A DNA stretch of 53,804 nucleotides from Spirochaetia bacterium. GTDB taxonomy: Bacteria > Spirochaetota > Spirochaetia > Treponematales > Treponemataceae. How positions within the stretch are numbered: position 1 is the first letter of the stretch; each line of letters starts with the position of its first letter. The DNA lies in NCBI GenBank assembly GCA_900769985.1, contig CAAGIS010000184.1, forward strand, positions 1 through 53,804, in the 5' to 3' direction. This document shows positions 30,901 to 38,368 of the stretch, piece by piece. Both the position numbers and the translations under genes were made by a program. Below the pieces are notes generated by a model, which worked only from the letters and a program-made list of their open reading frames with translations, ran no database searches and was not told the origin of the DNA.

Positions 30901-32011
30901 TTCCGTTAAAAACTTTTAAGACTTTGGCTGGACTTCTTTTTGAAGTAAAAGCGCCCATATCGTAGGCGCTCCAGCCGACACTGTTGTAATAACTTGGTTT
31001 CCAGTTGTAAACTTGTGGTTCCCAGTAAAAAATACCAGCGCAGGAATTTATAGAAACTATTTTTGTCATAAAATCTGACATGACTTTTGCCGCAAGGTTT
31101 TCGTCACTGCTTTTTGTTCCGATTTCGCAGACCATGACTTTTTTGCCATAGCGCTTTGCGACTGTCTTTATTGTCGATACGGCTTCATCGTTCATTGTTT
31201 TCCAGCTTTTTGACGTGTTGTTCTGCGGATAGTGCGAAAGTCCGATGATGTCGTAGTTTGTGCCAAGCGTTTTTAATTCGTCAAAAATCCATTTAAATGT
31301 TTCAACGTTGAATCCGTCTGCCAGATGAATTATGACAGAAGCATCAGGAAAAATGCTTTTTGAAACTTCGTAGCCTGCGTTGATGTAAGACGAAAGATTT
31401 GAAAAATTTTCTTTGAACGAATAGCCGTTTGTGTAAGTTCCGTCAGAATCCCATGTTGCGCCGCTTAAACTTGCATCGTCGTCCCATAACATTCCGGCAT
31501 TGATTTCGTTTCCGAGCTGAATCCATTTTGGAGAAATTCCGGCTTTTTTAAGTTCCGCAAGAATGTCTTGTGTATGTTCTTTTATTTTTGCTTCGATTTC
31601 TGCAGGGGTTGAACATGTTTGCCATGCGGAAGGTTTTAGTTGTCTGCCCGGGTCTGTAAAAATGTCGCTGTAATGAAAATCAATCATAATATCCATTCCG
31701 AGTTCAAAAGCGCGTTTTGCTTTTTTTATGACATCGGCTTTGTTGCAGTAATTGCCGTATTGATTTTCCGGGTTTACCCAGACACGAAGCCTTACAGAGT
31801 TCATTCCGCAATCTTTTATCAAGCGGAACAAGTCACTTTCTTCTCCGCTGTCATTGCAGAATTTTATTCCGTCGTCTTCCATCTCGGTAACCCAGCTGAT
31901 GTCCGCTCCGCGCGCAAAGTCAGCAGGGAATGGGATAGTTTTGGCAGCGTCTTTGCAATACCCAAAAGAGATAAAAAACAATGATGTCAGAATTATAAAT
32001 TTTTTCTTCAT
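30890..32011 (-). CDS. Secreted GH53 endo-beta-1,4-galactanase
   Basis: A 373-residue glycoside hydrolase that cuts beta-1,4-galactan side chains of pectin. It begins with a signal peptide (KKKFIILTSLFFISFGYCKD), then the GH53 TIM barrel: FARGADISWVTEMEDDG, NSVRLRVWVNPENQYG, MIDFHYSDIFTDPG, the acid/base Glu in WIQLGNEINAGMLW and the nucleophile Glu in VMVCEIGTKS. The ATG at 32011 has GGAGA 5 bases ahead; a long upstream frame extension overlaps the neighbouring gene and is rejected. It is the last gene of a four-gene galactan unit. Confidence 0.92.
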   Translation of the reverse strand: MKKKFIILTSLFFISFGYCKDAAKTIPFPADFARGADISWVTEMEDDGIKFCNDSGEESDLFRLIKDCGMNSVRLRVWVNPENQYGNYCNKADVIKKAKRAFELGMDIMIDFHYSDIFTDPGRQLKPSAWQTCSTPAEIEAKIKEHTQDILAELKKAGISPKWIQLGNEINAGMLWDDDASLSGATWDSDGTYTNGYSFKENFSNLSSYINAGYEVSKSIFPDASVIIHLADGFNVETFKWIFDELKTLGTNYDIIGLSHYPQNNTSKSWKTMNDEAVSTIKTVAKRYGKKVMVCEIGTKSSDENLAAKVMSDFMTKIVSINSCAGIFYWEPQVYNWKPSYYNSVGWSAYDMGAFTSKRSPAKVLKVFNGTTF

Positions 32012-32039
32012 AATAATCTCCAGAATGCAAGTTTGAATT

Positions 32040-33605
32040 TTATTTATAGTCGGAGTTTCCGAATACATCAAGAGCTTTAAGCGGAATTCCGTTAAAATCA
32101 AACAGTGCCTGATTTTCCCAGGTTGAACCATACGGGGCTTCTGTTTCGTTTCCGTAAGCAATCCATTCTCCGCCCCAATAAAAAACTCCGTTTCCGTTAT
32201 TCTCTTTTGTAATTTCAAAAATGGCATTTAAAACATTGTACTGATTTTCTTCTGTTGCTTCGACATAGCTTTGACTGTTGCTGTCTGTTGAAATTGTAAT
32301 GCCTGAGTAATTTAAAAGCGAGGCTGCTGTATATTGATAATTACCTGCCGTGTCACTTTCTGATTTACCGCAAACGTTACTAGTCCAGTCATTGTAACCG
32401 TTGCTCCATGCCCAGCTTGTTTCTACAACGATGACTTTTTTTCCTGTTTTGCCAAATGTGCTGATGTTGCTTCCAAGGTTTTGAATGCTGCCGTGAGAAT
32501 CATACATCGGATACCAGGAAAGTCCTATTATGTCATAATAATCGTTGCCATAATTGCTAAAGAAAGAAGAGATTGTTGAACTTCCGCCTTTGTCAACATG
32601 TATCATGACAAGAATGTTGCTGTCAAAATCTTTTACGGCTTTGCATCCTGCTTCAAGATATGATTTTAAGTTTGTTTTATCAGATGTTTTTCCTACGCAC
32701 ATTCCGCTTGTAACTTCGTTGCCGACTTGAACCATGTCGGGAGTAAGACCTGAGTTTTTTAGCTCTGAAAGAACTTCTGTTGTGTAAGAACTTATTTTTG
32801 CTGCCATTTCTGTTCCTGCAGAAACGCCTGACCATGACAGAGGAATTATCTGTTGCCCCGGATGTGTCCATGTGTCGCTGTAGTGAAAGTCCAAAAGCCA
32901 GCGTAATCCTGCATTCTGCGCTCGAGCGGCAAGTTCTTTTACTGTATCTAAATCGCACAAGCCTTGCGGATAAGTTGAATCAGATGTTCCGACTTGGGAA
33001 GCATAAGTTTTTGGATCAACCCAAAGCCTGAAGCGAACCCAGTTTACGCCGTAACTTTTTATGATTGTAAAAAAGTCTCCTGTCGTTCCGTCACTTGTTT
33101 TGTATACTGCTCCGTTGTCTTCAAGATATTTTACCATTGAGGCATCTACGCCACGGCAAAATGAATCGAGGCTGTCTGCCTGTGGAATTATTTTTATAGC
33201 AATGTTTGCAGTTACACCGGATGTTCCTGCAATGTATATTCCATTTGAAAGATATGAACTGCCATTAGCCAAATCTGTAATTACTGCTTCAAATGAAGGT
33301 GTTGACCAGTCTTCTCCTTTTAATGTGTCTTTTATTTGCCAGTCTGTATCTGCTGCAATTGTTATCCAACAATCTGGATTAGAAATATCTGAGAAAGTAA
33401 TTATAACTTTTGATGCATTCTGCAAGTCGTCTGCAGAAACTAATAGTTCGAGTGAACCTGTAAAAGTTTTTTTGTTGTTTGCAGAAACACTTGTTTGCTG
33501 AGAATTGCCGGCAGAGGAATCTGATGTACTTGGGTTACTGCAACTGGTTAAAAAAAATGAAATTAGGATTAATGGCAGCAGAAGAAGGGGAAAAGTTTTT
33601 TTCAT
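32040..33605 (-). CDS. Lipoprotein GH53 endo-beta-1,4-galactanase with N-terminal accessory domain
   Basis: A 521-residue lipoprotein. The lipobox is FLTSC (about 18-22) followed by a Ser-rich linker; residues about 45-145 form a beta-rich domain (TFTGSLELLVSADD to VTANIAIKII) that may bind carbohydrate. The GH53 barrel begins FCRGVDASMVKYLED, with acid/base Glu in MVQVGNEVTSGM and nucleophile Glu in VIVVETSWAWSNG. Surface attachment plus the free secreted GH53 suggests stepwise galactan breakdown. AGGAGA lies 4 bases before the ATG at 33605. Confidence 0.92.
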   Translation of the reverse strand: MKKTFPLLLLPLILISFFLTSCSNPSTSDSSAGNSQQTSVSANNKKTFTGSLELLVSADDLQNASKVIITFSDISNPDCWITIAADTDWQIKDTLKGEDWSTPSFEAVITDLANGSSYLSNGIYIAGTSGVTANIAIKIIPQADSLDSFCRGVDASMVKYLEDNGAVYKTSDGTTGDFFTIIKSYGVNWVRFRLWVDPKTYASQVGTSDSTYPQGLCDLDTVKELAARAQNAGLRWLLDFHYSDTWTHPGQQIIPLSWSGVSAGTEMAAKISSYTTEVLSELKNSGLTPDMVQVGNEVTSGMCVGKTSDKTNLKSYLEAGCKAVKDFDSNILVMIHVDKGGSSTISSFFSNYGNDYYDIIGLSWYPMYDSHGSIQNLGSNISTFGKTGKKVIVVETSWAWSNGYNDWTSNVCGKSESDTAGNYQYTAASLLNYSGITISTDSNSQSYVEATEENQYNVLNAIFEITKENNGNGVFYWGGEWIAYGNETEAPYGSTWENQALFDFNGIPLKALDVFGNSDYK

Positions 33606-33620
33606 GGAATCTCCTGTAAA

Positions 33621-33659
33621 CAGGACGCAAGATTTTATTGAAGAAAATCCGCAGTCCTG
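33621..33659. repeat. Intercistronic inverted repeat before the lipoprotein GH53
   Basis: CAGGAC...ATTTT (33621-33636) pairs with AAAAT...GTCCTG (33644-33659), 11 of 16 bases, leaving an internal loop. There is no U-tract. It may stabilise or process the message between the frameshifted lipoprotein and the GH53 gene. Confidence 0.4.
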
Positions 33660-33684
33660 ATTGATTGGGTGATTAGTTGGAAGG

Positions 33685-34201
33685 TTATTCGTTCCAAGGA
33701 TATGAAGTAGTTGCTTTATATGCGTTTGAACTATCATCCCAATAAATGAAATATGTGCTGTTATTTTCTCCATTTATAATTGTTTGATATATATCTGTGT
33801 TTGTATATTGAGAGTCACATGAAAATAGTTTGTCAGAATCTGCACCATTTGTTGAATCTGATTTATAAATATCAAATCCATCAGTAACACTCGAACTCTT
33901 TATTTTTAATTTTATATCGTACCATTTTTCATGTTCAGAATTTGCAGTCATAATTCCCTGCGAGTAAGCCCATTCCCAAGAAGTAGAAAGAGATACTGAA
34001 TCATCAAATTCAAGTCCTGCATGATTCCAAATGTTTACAAATTTTGCTTCAGTATCATATGAATAAAGCGACAGTGTTATAGTCTTATCCTCTGCCCCCC
34101 CCCAGACTCAAACTTCCACCGCTTGAACTGCTCGGGTTGCTGCAGCCAATTACAAAAAGTGTAACTATCATCGATGTTAAAAGTGAAACAAATTTCTTCA
34201 T
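33685..34201 (-). pseudogene. Lipoprotein gene, frameshifted at a G9 tract (possibly phase-variable)
   Basis: The ATG at 34201 starts a lipoprotein: KKFVSLLTSMIVTLFVIGCS with lipobox VIGC, then a Ser/Gly linker. At the C9 tract (34095-34103, G9 in the message) the frame runs into TAA four codons later. With G8 the frame stays open to 33685 and gives a 171-residue protein: EDKTITLSLYSYDTEAKFVN, NIWNHAGLEFDDS, and a C-terminus YFIYWDDSSNAYKATTSYPW. The mature part looks beta-rich and may bind carbohydrate. Codon use and ending are gene-like, so the frame is recent or switchable. It sits in the galactan operon. Confidence 0.75.
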
Positions 34202-34263
34202 AAAAATTACCTCATTAAGTTATTCAGCATAAAAGCTGTTTTAAAAGATTAAGTTAGTGACGT

Positions 34264-34782
34264 TTATTTTTTTTCCAGAGTAACGTCGTCAAAGTTGCTC
34301 CAGTTTCCTGCGTTTGCATCAAGGAAAATTCCGATTGTAATTTCTCCGTTCTGAACAGGAACTTCAATCGAATATTTTTTCCATTTCTGCCAGCCGGTGT
34401 TTTTTACCTGCACTGAAAGCTGCTTGCCGGAAGCATCAAAGTTTTCTGCAAAAAAGCGGATTTCTTTTTCTCCACCGCCACCCATTGCCCAGATAGAAAG
34501 GATGTAAGTTCCATTCTGGAGACCTTTGATTTTTCGTTTGAGCGTTGACTTAAAGGCTTTGTCTTTCCAGTATTTGTAAGTGAATTTTCCCGTGTGTGCA
34601 TTGTCTTTGTTTTCTTCGACAAAGCAGGATGCGTTTTCTCCGTCAAGTACCCATTCTCCAAGCTTGCCGCTTTCAAAAGAAGGGTCAGTAACATAATTTG
34701 TTTTTGACTGGGCTTGGGTGAATGTCGGAATAAGAGCAAGTGCAGTAATTAAAAGCCATTTTGTGAACGTTGTTTTTTTCAT
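34264..34782 (-). CDS. Secreted CBM61-like carbohydrate-binding protein
   Basis: A 172-residue protein with a signal peptide (KWLLITALALIPTFTQAQSK) and one jelly-roll domain: VTDPSFESGKLGEWVLDG, GLQNGTYILSIWAMGGGG, WQKWKKYSIEVPVQNGEITIGIF and the end NWSNFDDVTLEKK. This pattern fits CBM61-like galactan-binding modules that are often fused to GH53; here the module is free. It is the first gene of the unit, behind a LacI-type operator. Binding to galactan is inferred from fold and neighbours. Confidence 0.75.
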   Translation of the reverse strand: MKKTTFTKWLLITALALIPTFTQAQSKTNYVTDPSFESGKLGEWVLDGENASCFVEENKDNAHTGKFTYKYWKDKAFKSTLKRKIKGLQNGTYILSIWAMGGGGEKEIRFFAENFDASGKQLSVQVKNTGWQKWKKYSIEVPVQNGEITIGIFLDANAGNWSNFDDVTLEKK

Positions 34783-34831
34783 TGTTCCTCCTACAAAAAA
34801 ATGTGCGCAAAAAGAAAAAAACTTCTCTTTC

Positions 34832-34849
34832 TGCGCAACCGATTGCGCA
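34832..34849. promoter_or_regulatory. LacI-family operator of the galactan operon
   Basis: TGCGCAA-CCGA-TTGCGCA, an 18-base inverted repeat with the central CG typical of LacI/GalR operators. It lies just downstream of the predicted +1 of the minus-strand operon. A further half-site TGCGCAA lies at 34804-34810. The regulator gene is not in the window. Confidence 0.7.
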
Positions 34850-34859
34850 ATATGGTTAT

Positions 34860-34888
34860 ATTTTCACCTGTGTTTTTTGATTTGTCAA
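34860..34888 (-). promoter_or_regulatory. Predicted promoter of the galactan operon
   Basis: Minus strand TTGACA (34888-34883), 17-base spacer, GAAAAT (34865-34860). The -10 is weak but the operator just after the predicted +1 supports it. Confidence 0.5.
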
Positions 34889-34956
34889 GTTTTTTTTAAA
34901 TTTTTTTTTATAAATTTCCGCATTTATATTCCTTTTACGATATATTCTCTGTGAAC

Positions 34957-34985
34957 TTGACAAACTATTTTCTTGTTTTTTTACT
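34957..34985 (+). promoter_or_regulatory. Predicted promoter of the chemosensory operon
   Basis: TTGACA (34957-34962), 17-base spacer, TTTACT (34980-34985); predicted +1 near 34992 and ATG at 35008. No clear Shine-Dalgarno precedes the ATG, so the leader is short. Confidence 0.55.
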
Positions 34986-35007
34986 TGACCTATTATAAAA
35001 TATTTTT

Positions 35008-35499
35008 ATGGATGAGAATTTAATTCTAGAAATACAAAAAAGTAAGGTTGAACAGGACGCAGGCGGGACTTCTTCAAAAAAAACGACTTATCTTATTTTT
35101 GCAATTAACGACAGGCTCTTTGCTTTTCCGTCGGGCGCAATAAAGGAGATTTTAAAAGACTCCGAAGTTTTCCCCGTTCCTTTTGTTCCATCGTACATCA
35201 TCGGAATTCTGAACAGGTACGGCGACCCTTATGCCGTAATTGATATTGCCGCACTCATCGGCGAGAGCGAACAGAACGCATCGCTTTTTGTCGTTCTCAA
35301 TGACGAAAGCAACACGTGCTTAAAAATTACGGACGTAAAAGAATTTTATACGGCTTCCGATTCCGAGATTGTCCGCTTTTCCGAAAATGACATTTCTGAA
35401 TTTTTTGACGGCACGCTGAACACAGGCGAGCGCGAAATCTTTATTATCAATCTAAAAGCTTTTTTGAAGAAGGTAGGAAAAGACCTTGCAGCATCGTAA
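35008..35499 (+). CDS. cheW: CheW-family chemotaxis adaptor
   Basis: A 163-residue CheW protein coupling receptors to CheA. The two SH3-like halves are visible: TTYLIFAINDRLFAFPSGAI, PVPFVPSYIIGILNRYGDPYAVID (the conserved GI-N-RG-type turn) and SLFVVLNDESNTCLKITDVKEF. The first 25 residues are an extra N-terminal tail. It opens an eight-gene operon ending at 45897, in which neighbours overlap or lie within 20 bases. Confidence 0.9.
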   Translation: MDENLILEIQKSKVEQDAGGTSSKKTTYLIFAINDRLFAFPSGAIKEILKDSEVFPVPFVPSYIIGILNRYGDPYAVIDIAALIGESEQNASLFVVLNDESNTCLKITDVKEFYTASDSEIVRFSENDISEFFDGTLNTGEREIFIINLKAFLKKVGKDLAAS

Positions 35500-35968
35500 A
35501 AAATTCATCTGCCTTTCTTATCCGGCAATAAATTTTTTTATCGCAGAAGAAAAAATTCCGAGCGCAATCTGCTGTCAGAAAGAAAATATGCATGACAGCA
35601 GGATAAAAATAAATTCCTCTGATGTTTTTGAAACGGAACTTCCGTACATCGATTTTGATTTGTGCGCGCAGTTGTTCTGCCGTCAGATTGCTTCGTCGTC
35701 GATGAGGACGGCGCTTGTCTTAAAGTCGCAGGGACTTTTTGACGGCTCTGAAAATTTTGCCCTCATAACTTCGGCGGACTGCAAAATCATCGAAAAAGAA
35801 ATCCGCACCTTTTCGCTTTTTTCAACTGTGTATTTTGAATTCTTCAAGTCACGCGGAATTCTTGCAGGCGATTTTTCAAAAGAAAAAAACGGCTTTCTGC
35901 TTGACGTGCGGAGCTTTTTAGAATTCTACAAAAAATGGAATTTGCAAAAGCATGGAGAACCTGTATGA
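35486..35968 (+). CDS. Divergent CheW-like protein of the chemosensory operon
   Basis: A 160-residue protein with no firm family match. It begins KKFICLSYPAINFFIAEEKI and later has LPYIDFDLCAQLF, MRTALVLKS and NGFLLDVRSFLEFYK, which follow the order of strands in CheW, so it may be a reduced CheW. The start is TTG at 35486, inside the cheW end; the next ATG would remove the first strand. It overlaps cheB by 4 bases. It is rich in Cys (five) for its size. A role as a second adaptor or as a binding partner of CheB is a guess. Confidence 0.6.
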   Translation: MQHRKKFICLSYPAINFFIAEEKIPSAICCQKENMHDSRIKINSSDVFETELPYIDFDLCAQLFCRQIASSSMRTALVLKSQGLFDGSENFALITSADCKIIEKEIRTFSLFSTVYFEFFKSRGILAGDFSKEKNGFLLDVRSFLEFYKKWNLQKHGEPV

Positions 35969-36990
35969 AAAAAATTTTAATAGCTGACAGTTCCGCCGTT
36001 ACAAGGTCGATTGAAAAAGAAATCATACATTTAAATCCCGCTTTTGAATATGCCGGTTACGCGCTTTCTTTTGCCGAGCTTCAGTCCAAAGTCAGCGAGT
36101 TCAAGCCCGATGCGCTTATCGTTGATACCGCATTTTTTGAAGGAATGAAATTTGAGTCGATAATTTTTGAATTAAAAAATCTCGGAATTCAGACCCTGCT
36201 TTTTGTAAATTCAGAATTTACTGACTGCCATGCTTCTTCAAAAATTTACGTAACGAAAAAACCGTCCTTTGCTTCTGTTTCGCAGGAAAACCTCAAAGAC
36301 TATTCAGTTCAACTTGAAAAAATTTTTAACGACACTCCGCATACTTCGCAAAAAACTTTTGCAGAAGTTCCCAAAGTCACAATGCCTGTCAAATCACATT
36401 CTGACTATAAGGCGGTGTTTATCGGAGTTTCAACAGGCGGGCCGGGAACAATCCAGAAACTTCTTTCAGAAATCGGCGCAGACTTTCCGCTCCCGATTTT
36501 GATAACACAGCACATAGATTCCGTGTTTGACAAAAATCTTATCAGCTGGCTCAACTCAAACACTTCGCTTCCTGTTCATCTTGCAGAGTCGGGTGTCGTG
36601 CCCAAAAACGGCAACGTATATTTTGCGCCGGCTGACTATCATCTTGTGATAAAGTCCGACGGAAAAAACGGATTTCTTATAGAACTTAATCAAGACGAGC
36701 CGATGAATTTTCTGCGCCCTTCCGTAGACAAAATGTTTTTCAGTGCGGCTTCCGTTCTGAATAAAAAATGTATTGCAGTTCTTCTTACTGGAATGGGCAA
36801 CGACGGCGCGGCAGGCTGCTGCAAAATAAAAGAGTGCGGTGGCTACACGATTACGGAGGCAGAAGAATCATGCGTAGTTTACGGAATGCCAAAGGCTGCG
36901 TTTGAAGCCGGCGGTTCTGTAGAAGTTCTTGCGCTTGACGACATTGCAGGCAGACTGAAAATGCTTGCATGCAGTAAGGAAAATAATTAG
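35965..36990 (+). CDS. cheB: CheB protein-glutamate methylesterase
   Basis: A 341-residue two-domain protein. The N-terminal receiver (KILIADSSAVTRSIEKEI, ALIVDTAFFEGM, KKPSF) is divergent: only one acidic residue remains where DD is usual. The esterase domain is complete with the catalytic Ser in IGVSTGGPGT, His in ITQHIDSVF and Asp in LLTGMGNDGAAG. It removes methyl groups from, or deamidates, the MCPs to reset adaptation. The ATG at 35965 overlaps the previous stop (ATGA); a start ten codons earlier is less likely. Confidence 0.93.
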   Translation: MKKILIADSSAVTRSIEKEIIHLNPAFEYAGYALSFAELQSKVSEFKPDALIVDTAFFEGMKFESIIFELKNLGIQTLLFVNSEFTDCHASSKIYVTKKPSFASVSQENLKDYSVQLEKIFNDTPHTSQKTFAEVPKVTMPVKSHSDYKAVFIGVSTGGPGTIQKLLSEIGADFPLPILITQHIDSVFDKNLISWLNSNTSLPVHLAESGVVPKNGNVYFAPADYHLVIKSDGKNGFLIELNQDEPMNFLRPSVDKMFFSAASVLNKKCIAVLLTGMGNDGAAGCCKIKECGGYTITEAEESCVVYGMPKAAFEAGGSVEVLALDDIAGRLKMLACSKENN

Positions 36991-36996
36991 GAAAAA

Positions 36997-38355
36997 ATGG
37001 CAGACGAGTTTATAAACGAAATATCAGAAAAAATACTTTCTCACACGGGAATCGTTCTTGCAAAAATTCAGGAGAACACTGTCCGCAATTTTCTTGACGA
37101 AAAAAGCAGGGAAAAAAATATTTCGATAGAACAGTTTGTAAAATCGCTGAAACCTGACACAGAAGATTTTTGCGAACTTATAAAAAAAATCACGATAAAC
37201 GAAACGTATTTTTTTAGGGAAGAAAAGCAATTTGAATTTTTGAAGGAATCTGTTTTCCCGGGCCTGTTCGGAAAGAAAGTTGCAATTTGGAGCGGTGCGT
37301 GCTCTACAGGAGAAGAAGCGATTTCGCTTCTGGCACTTGCGCTTGAGTGCGGAATTGATGCGACAGTATACGCAACTGACATTGACGAGGGCGCGCTTTC
37401 TGTTTTAAAAAACGGAACGTACACAAAAAATTCGTTCCGCACTGACGGTCAGAAGTTTCACCCGATTTTGCAAAAATACGGAATGGAAGATGGCTCAGGG
37501 CTTTTTACGTTCAGGAAAGATTTTATTCAAAAGATAAAAGTTTCAAAATACAATCTCGCTTCTGATTTTGAGATGCCGTCTGAAAGTGCGTTCGACTTGA
37601 TTTTTTTAAGAAATGTTTTCATTTATTTTGACGTAAAAACGCGCATTGCAGTTCTTGAAAAAATTTCTGATTACATAAAGCCTGATGGCAAACTGTTTTT
37701 TTCGATGAACGAAATAGGTTGTATTGCTGACAATATGATTTCTGATTCGCTTTACAGATCGCATTTTAAAACCGTTTACTTTTTTCAGAAGGGCGAAAAG
37801 CAGGTAAAGGCTGAACAGAAACAAAGCGCTTTGTCACAAAAACAGGATAATAAACCTGTCAAAAATTTTGAAAAGCCAAAGTCAAAAAAATCTTCTTCAA
37901 AAAGTATTCCAAAGACAGTGCTTGTTTCTGATGACGGCAAGCCGGACGTTCTGCTTAAAAAACAGCTTGCAGAAGTAAACGAAAAAATCCTTCAGCAGAT
38001 ACATTTAAAAGATTTTGACGGCGCAAAAAAAACGGCGGCATCTTTATCAAGCAATATAGAAACAAAACCGTTTTCGTATTTTTTTAACGGCTACATCGAG
38101 TATAATTCTGACAACAAAAAACAGGCAGAAATTTTTTTTGAGTCCTCAGGGATTTTAAAACCTGATTTCTGGCCGGCATTTTTTTATCACGGAATTGTTT
38201 TAAAGGATATGGGCAAAACAGAAAAGGCAAACCGTTCTTTTGATACGTGCAGGAAACTGCTTGAAAAAATGCAGGAAAAAAATCCGTACGATTTTATTCT
38301 GGATTCGTTCAGTCCGTCTTATATTTATTCTCTGTGCGAGAAATTAAAAAGCTGA
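36997..38355 (+). CDS. cheR: CheR methyltransferase with C-terminal repeat domain
   Basis: A 452-residue protein. The CheR domain covers about 1-270: KKITINETYFFREEKQF, the SAM site IWSGACSTGEEAISLLA, VYATDIDEGALSVLKNG and FDLIFLRNVFIYFD. After a Lys/Ser-rich linker (about 275-320), residues 325-450 look like TPR repeats (FNGYIEYNSDNKKQAEIFFE, FFYHGIVLKDMGKTEKANRSF). CheR-TPR forms occur in Frz- and Wsp-like systems, where the repeats mediate protein contacts. It methylates the MCPs of this operon. Confidence 0.92.
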   Translation: MADEFINEISEKILSHTGIVLAKIQENTVRNFLDEKSREKNISIEQFVKSLKPDTEDFCELIKKITINETYFFREEKQFEFLKESVFPGLFGKKVAIWSGACSTGEEAISLLALALECGIDATVYATDIDEGALSVLKNGTYTKNSFRTDGQKFHPILQKYGMEDGSGLFTFRKDFIQKIKVSKYNLASDFEMPSESAFDLIFLRNVFIYFDVKTRIAVLEKISDYIKPDGKLFFSMNEIGCIADNMISDSLYRSHFKTVYFFQKGEKQVKAEQKQSALSQKQDNKPVKNFEKPKSKKSSSKSIPKTVLVSDDGKPDVLLKKQLAEVNEKILQQIHLKDFDGAKKTAASLSSNIETKPFSYFFNGYIEYNSDNKKQAEIFFESSGILKPDFWPAFFYHGIVLKDMGKTEKANRSFDTCRKLLEKMQEKNPYDFILDSFSPSYIYSLCEKLKS

Positions 38356-38368
38356 CAAGGAGGGAAAC

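Noticed and set aside
32012..32227. Extended N-terminus of the secreted GH53
   Set aside because: The extension runs into the neighbouring GH53 gene and hides the signal peptide; the ATG at 32011 has a ribosome site and signal peptide.
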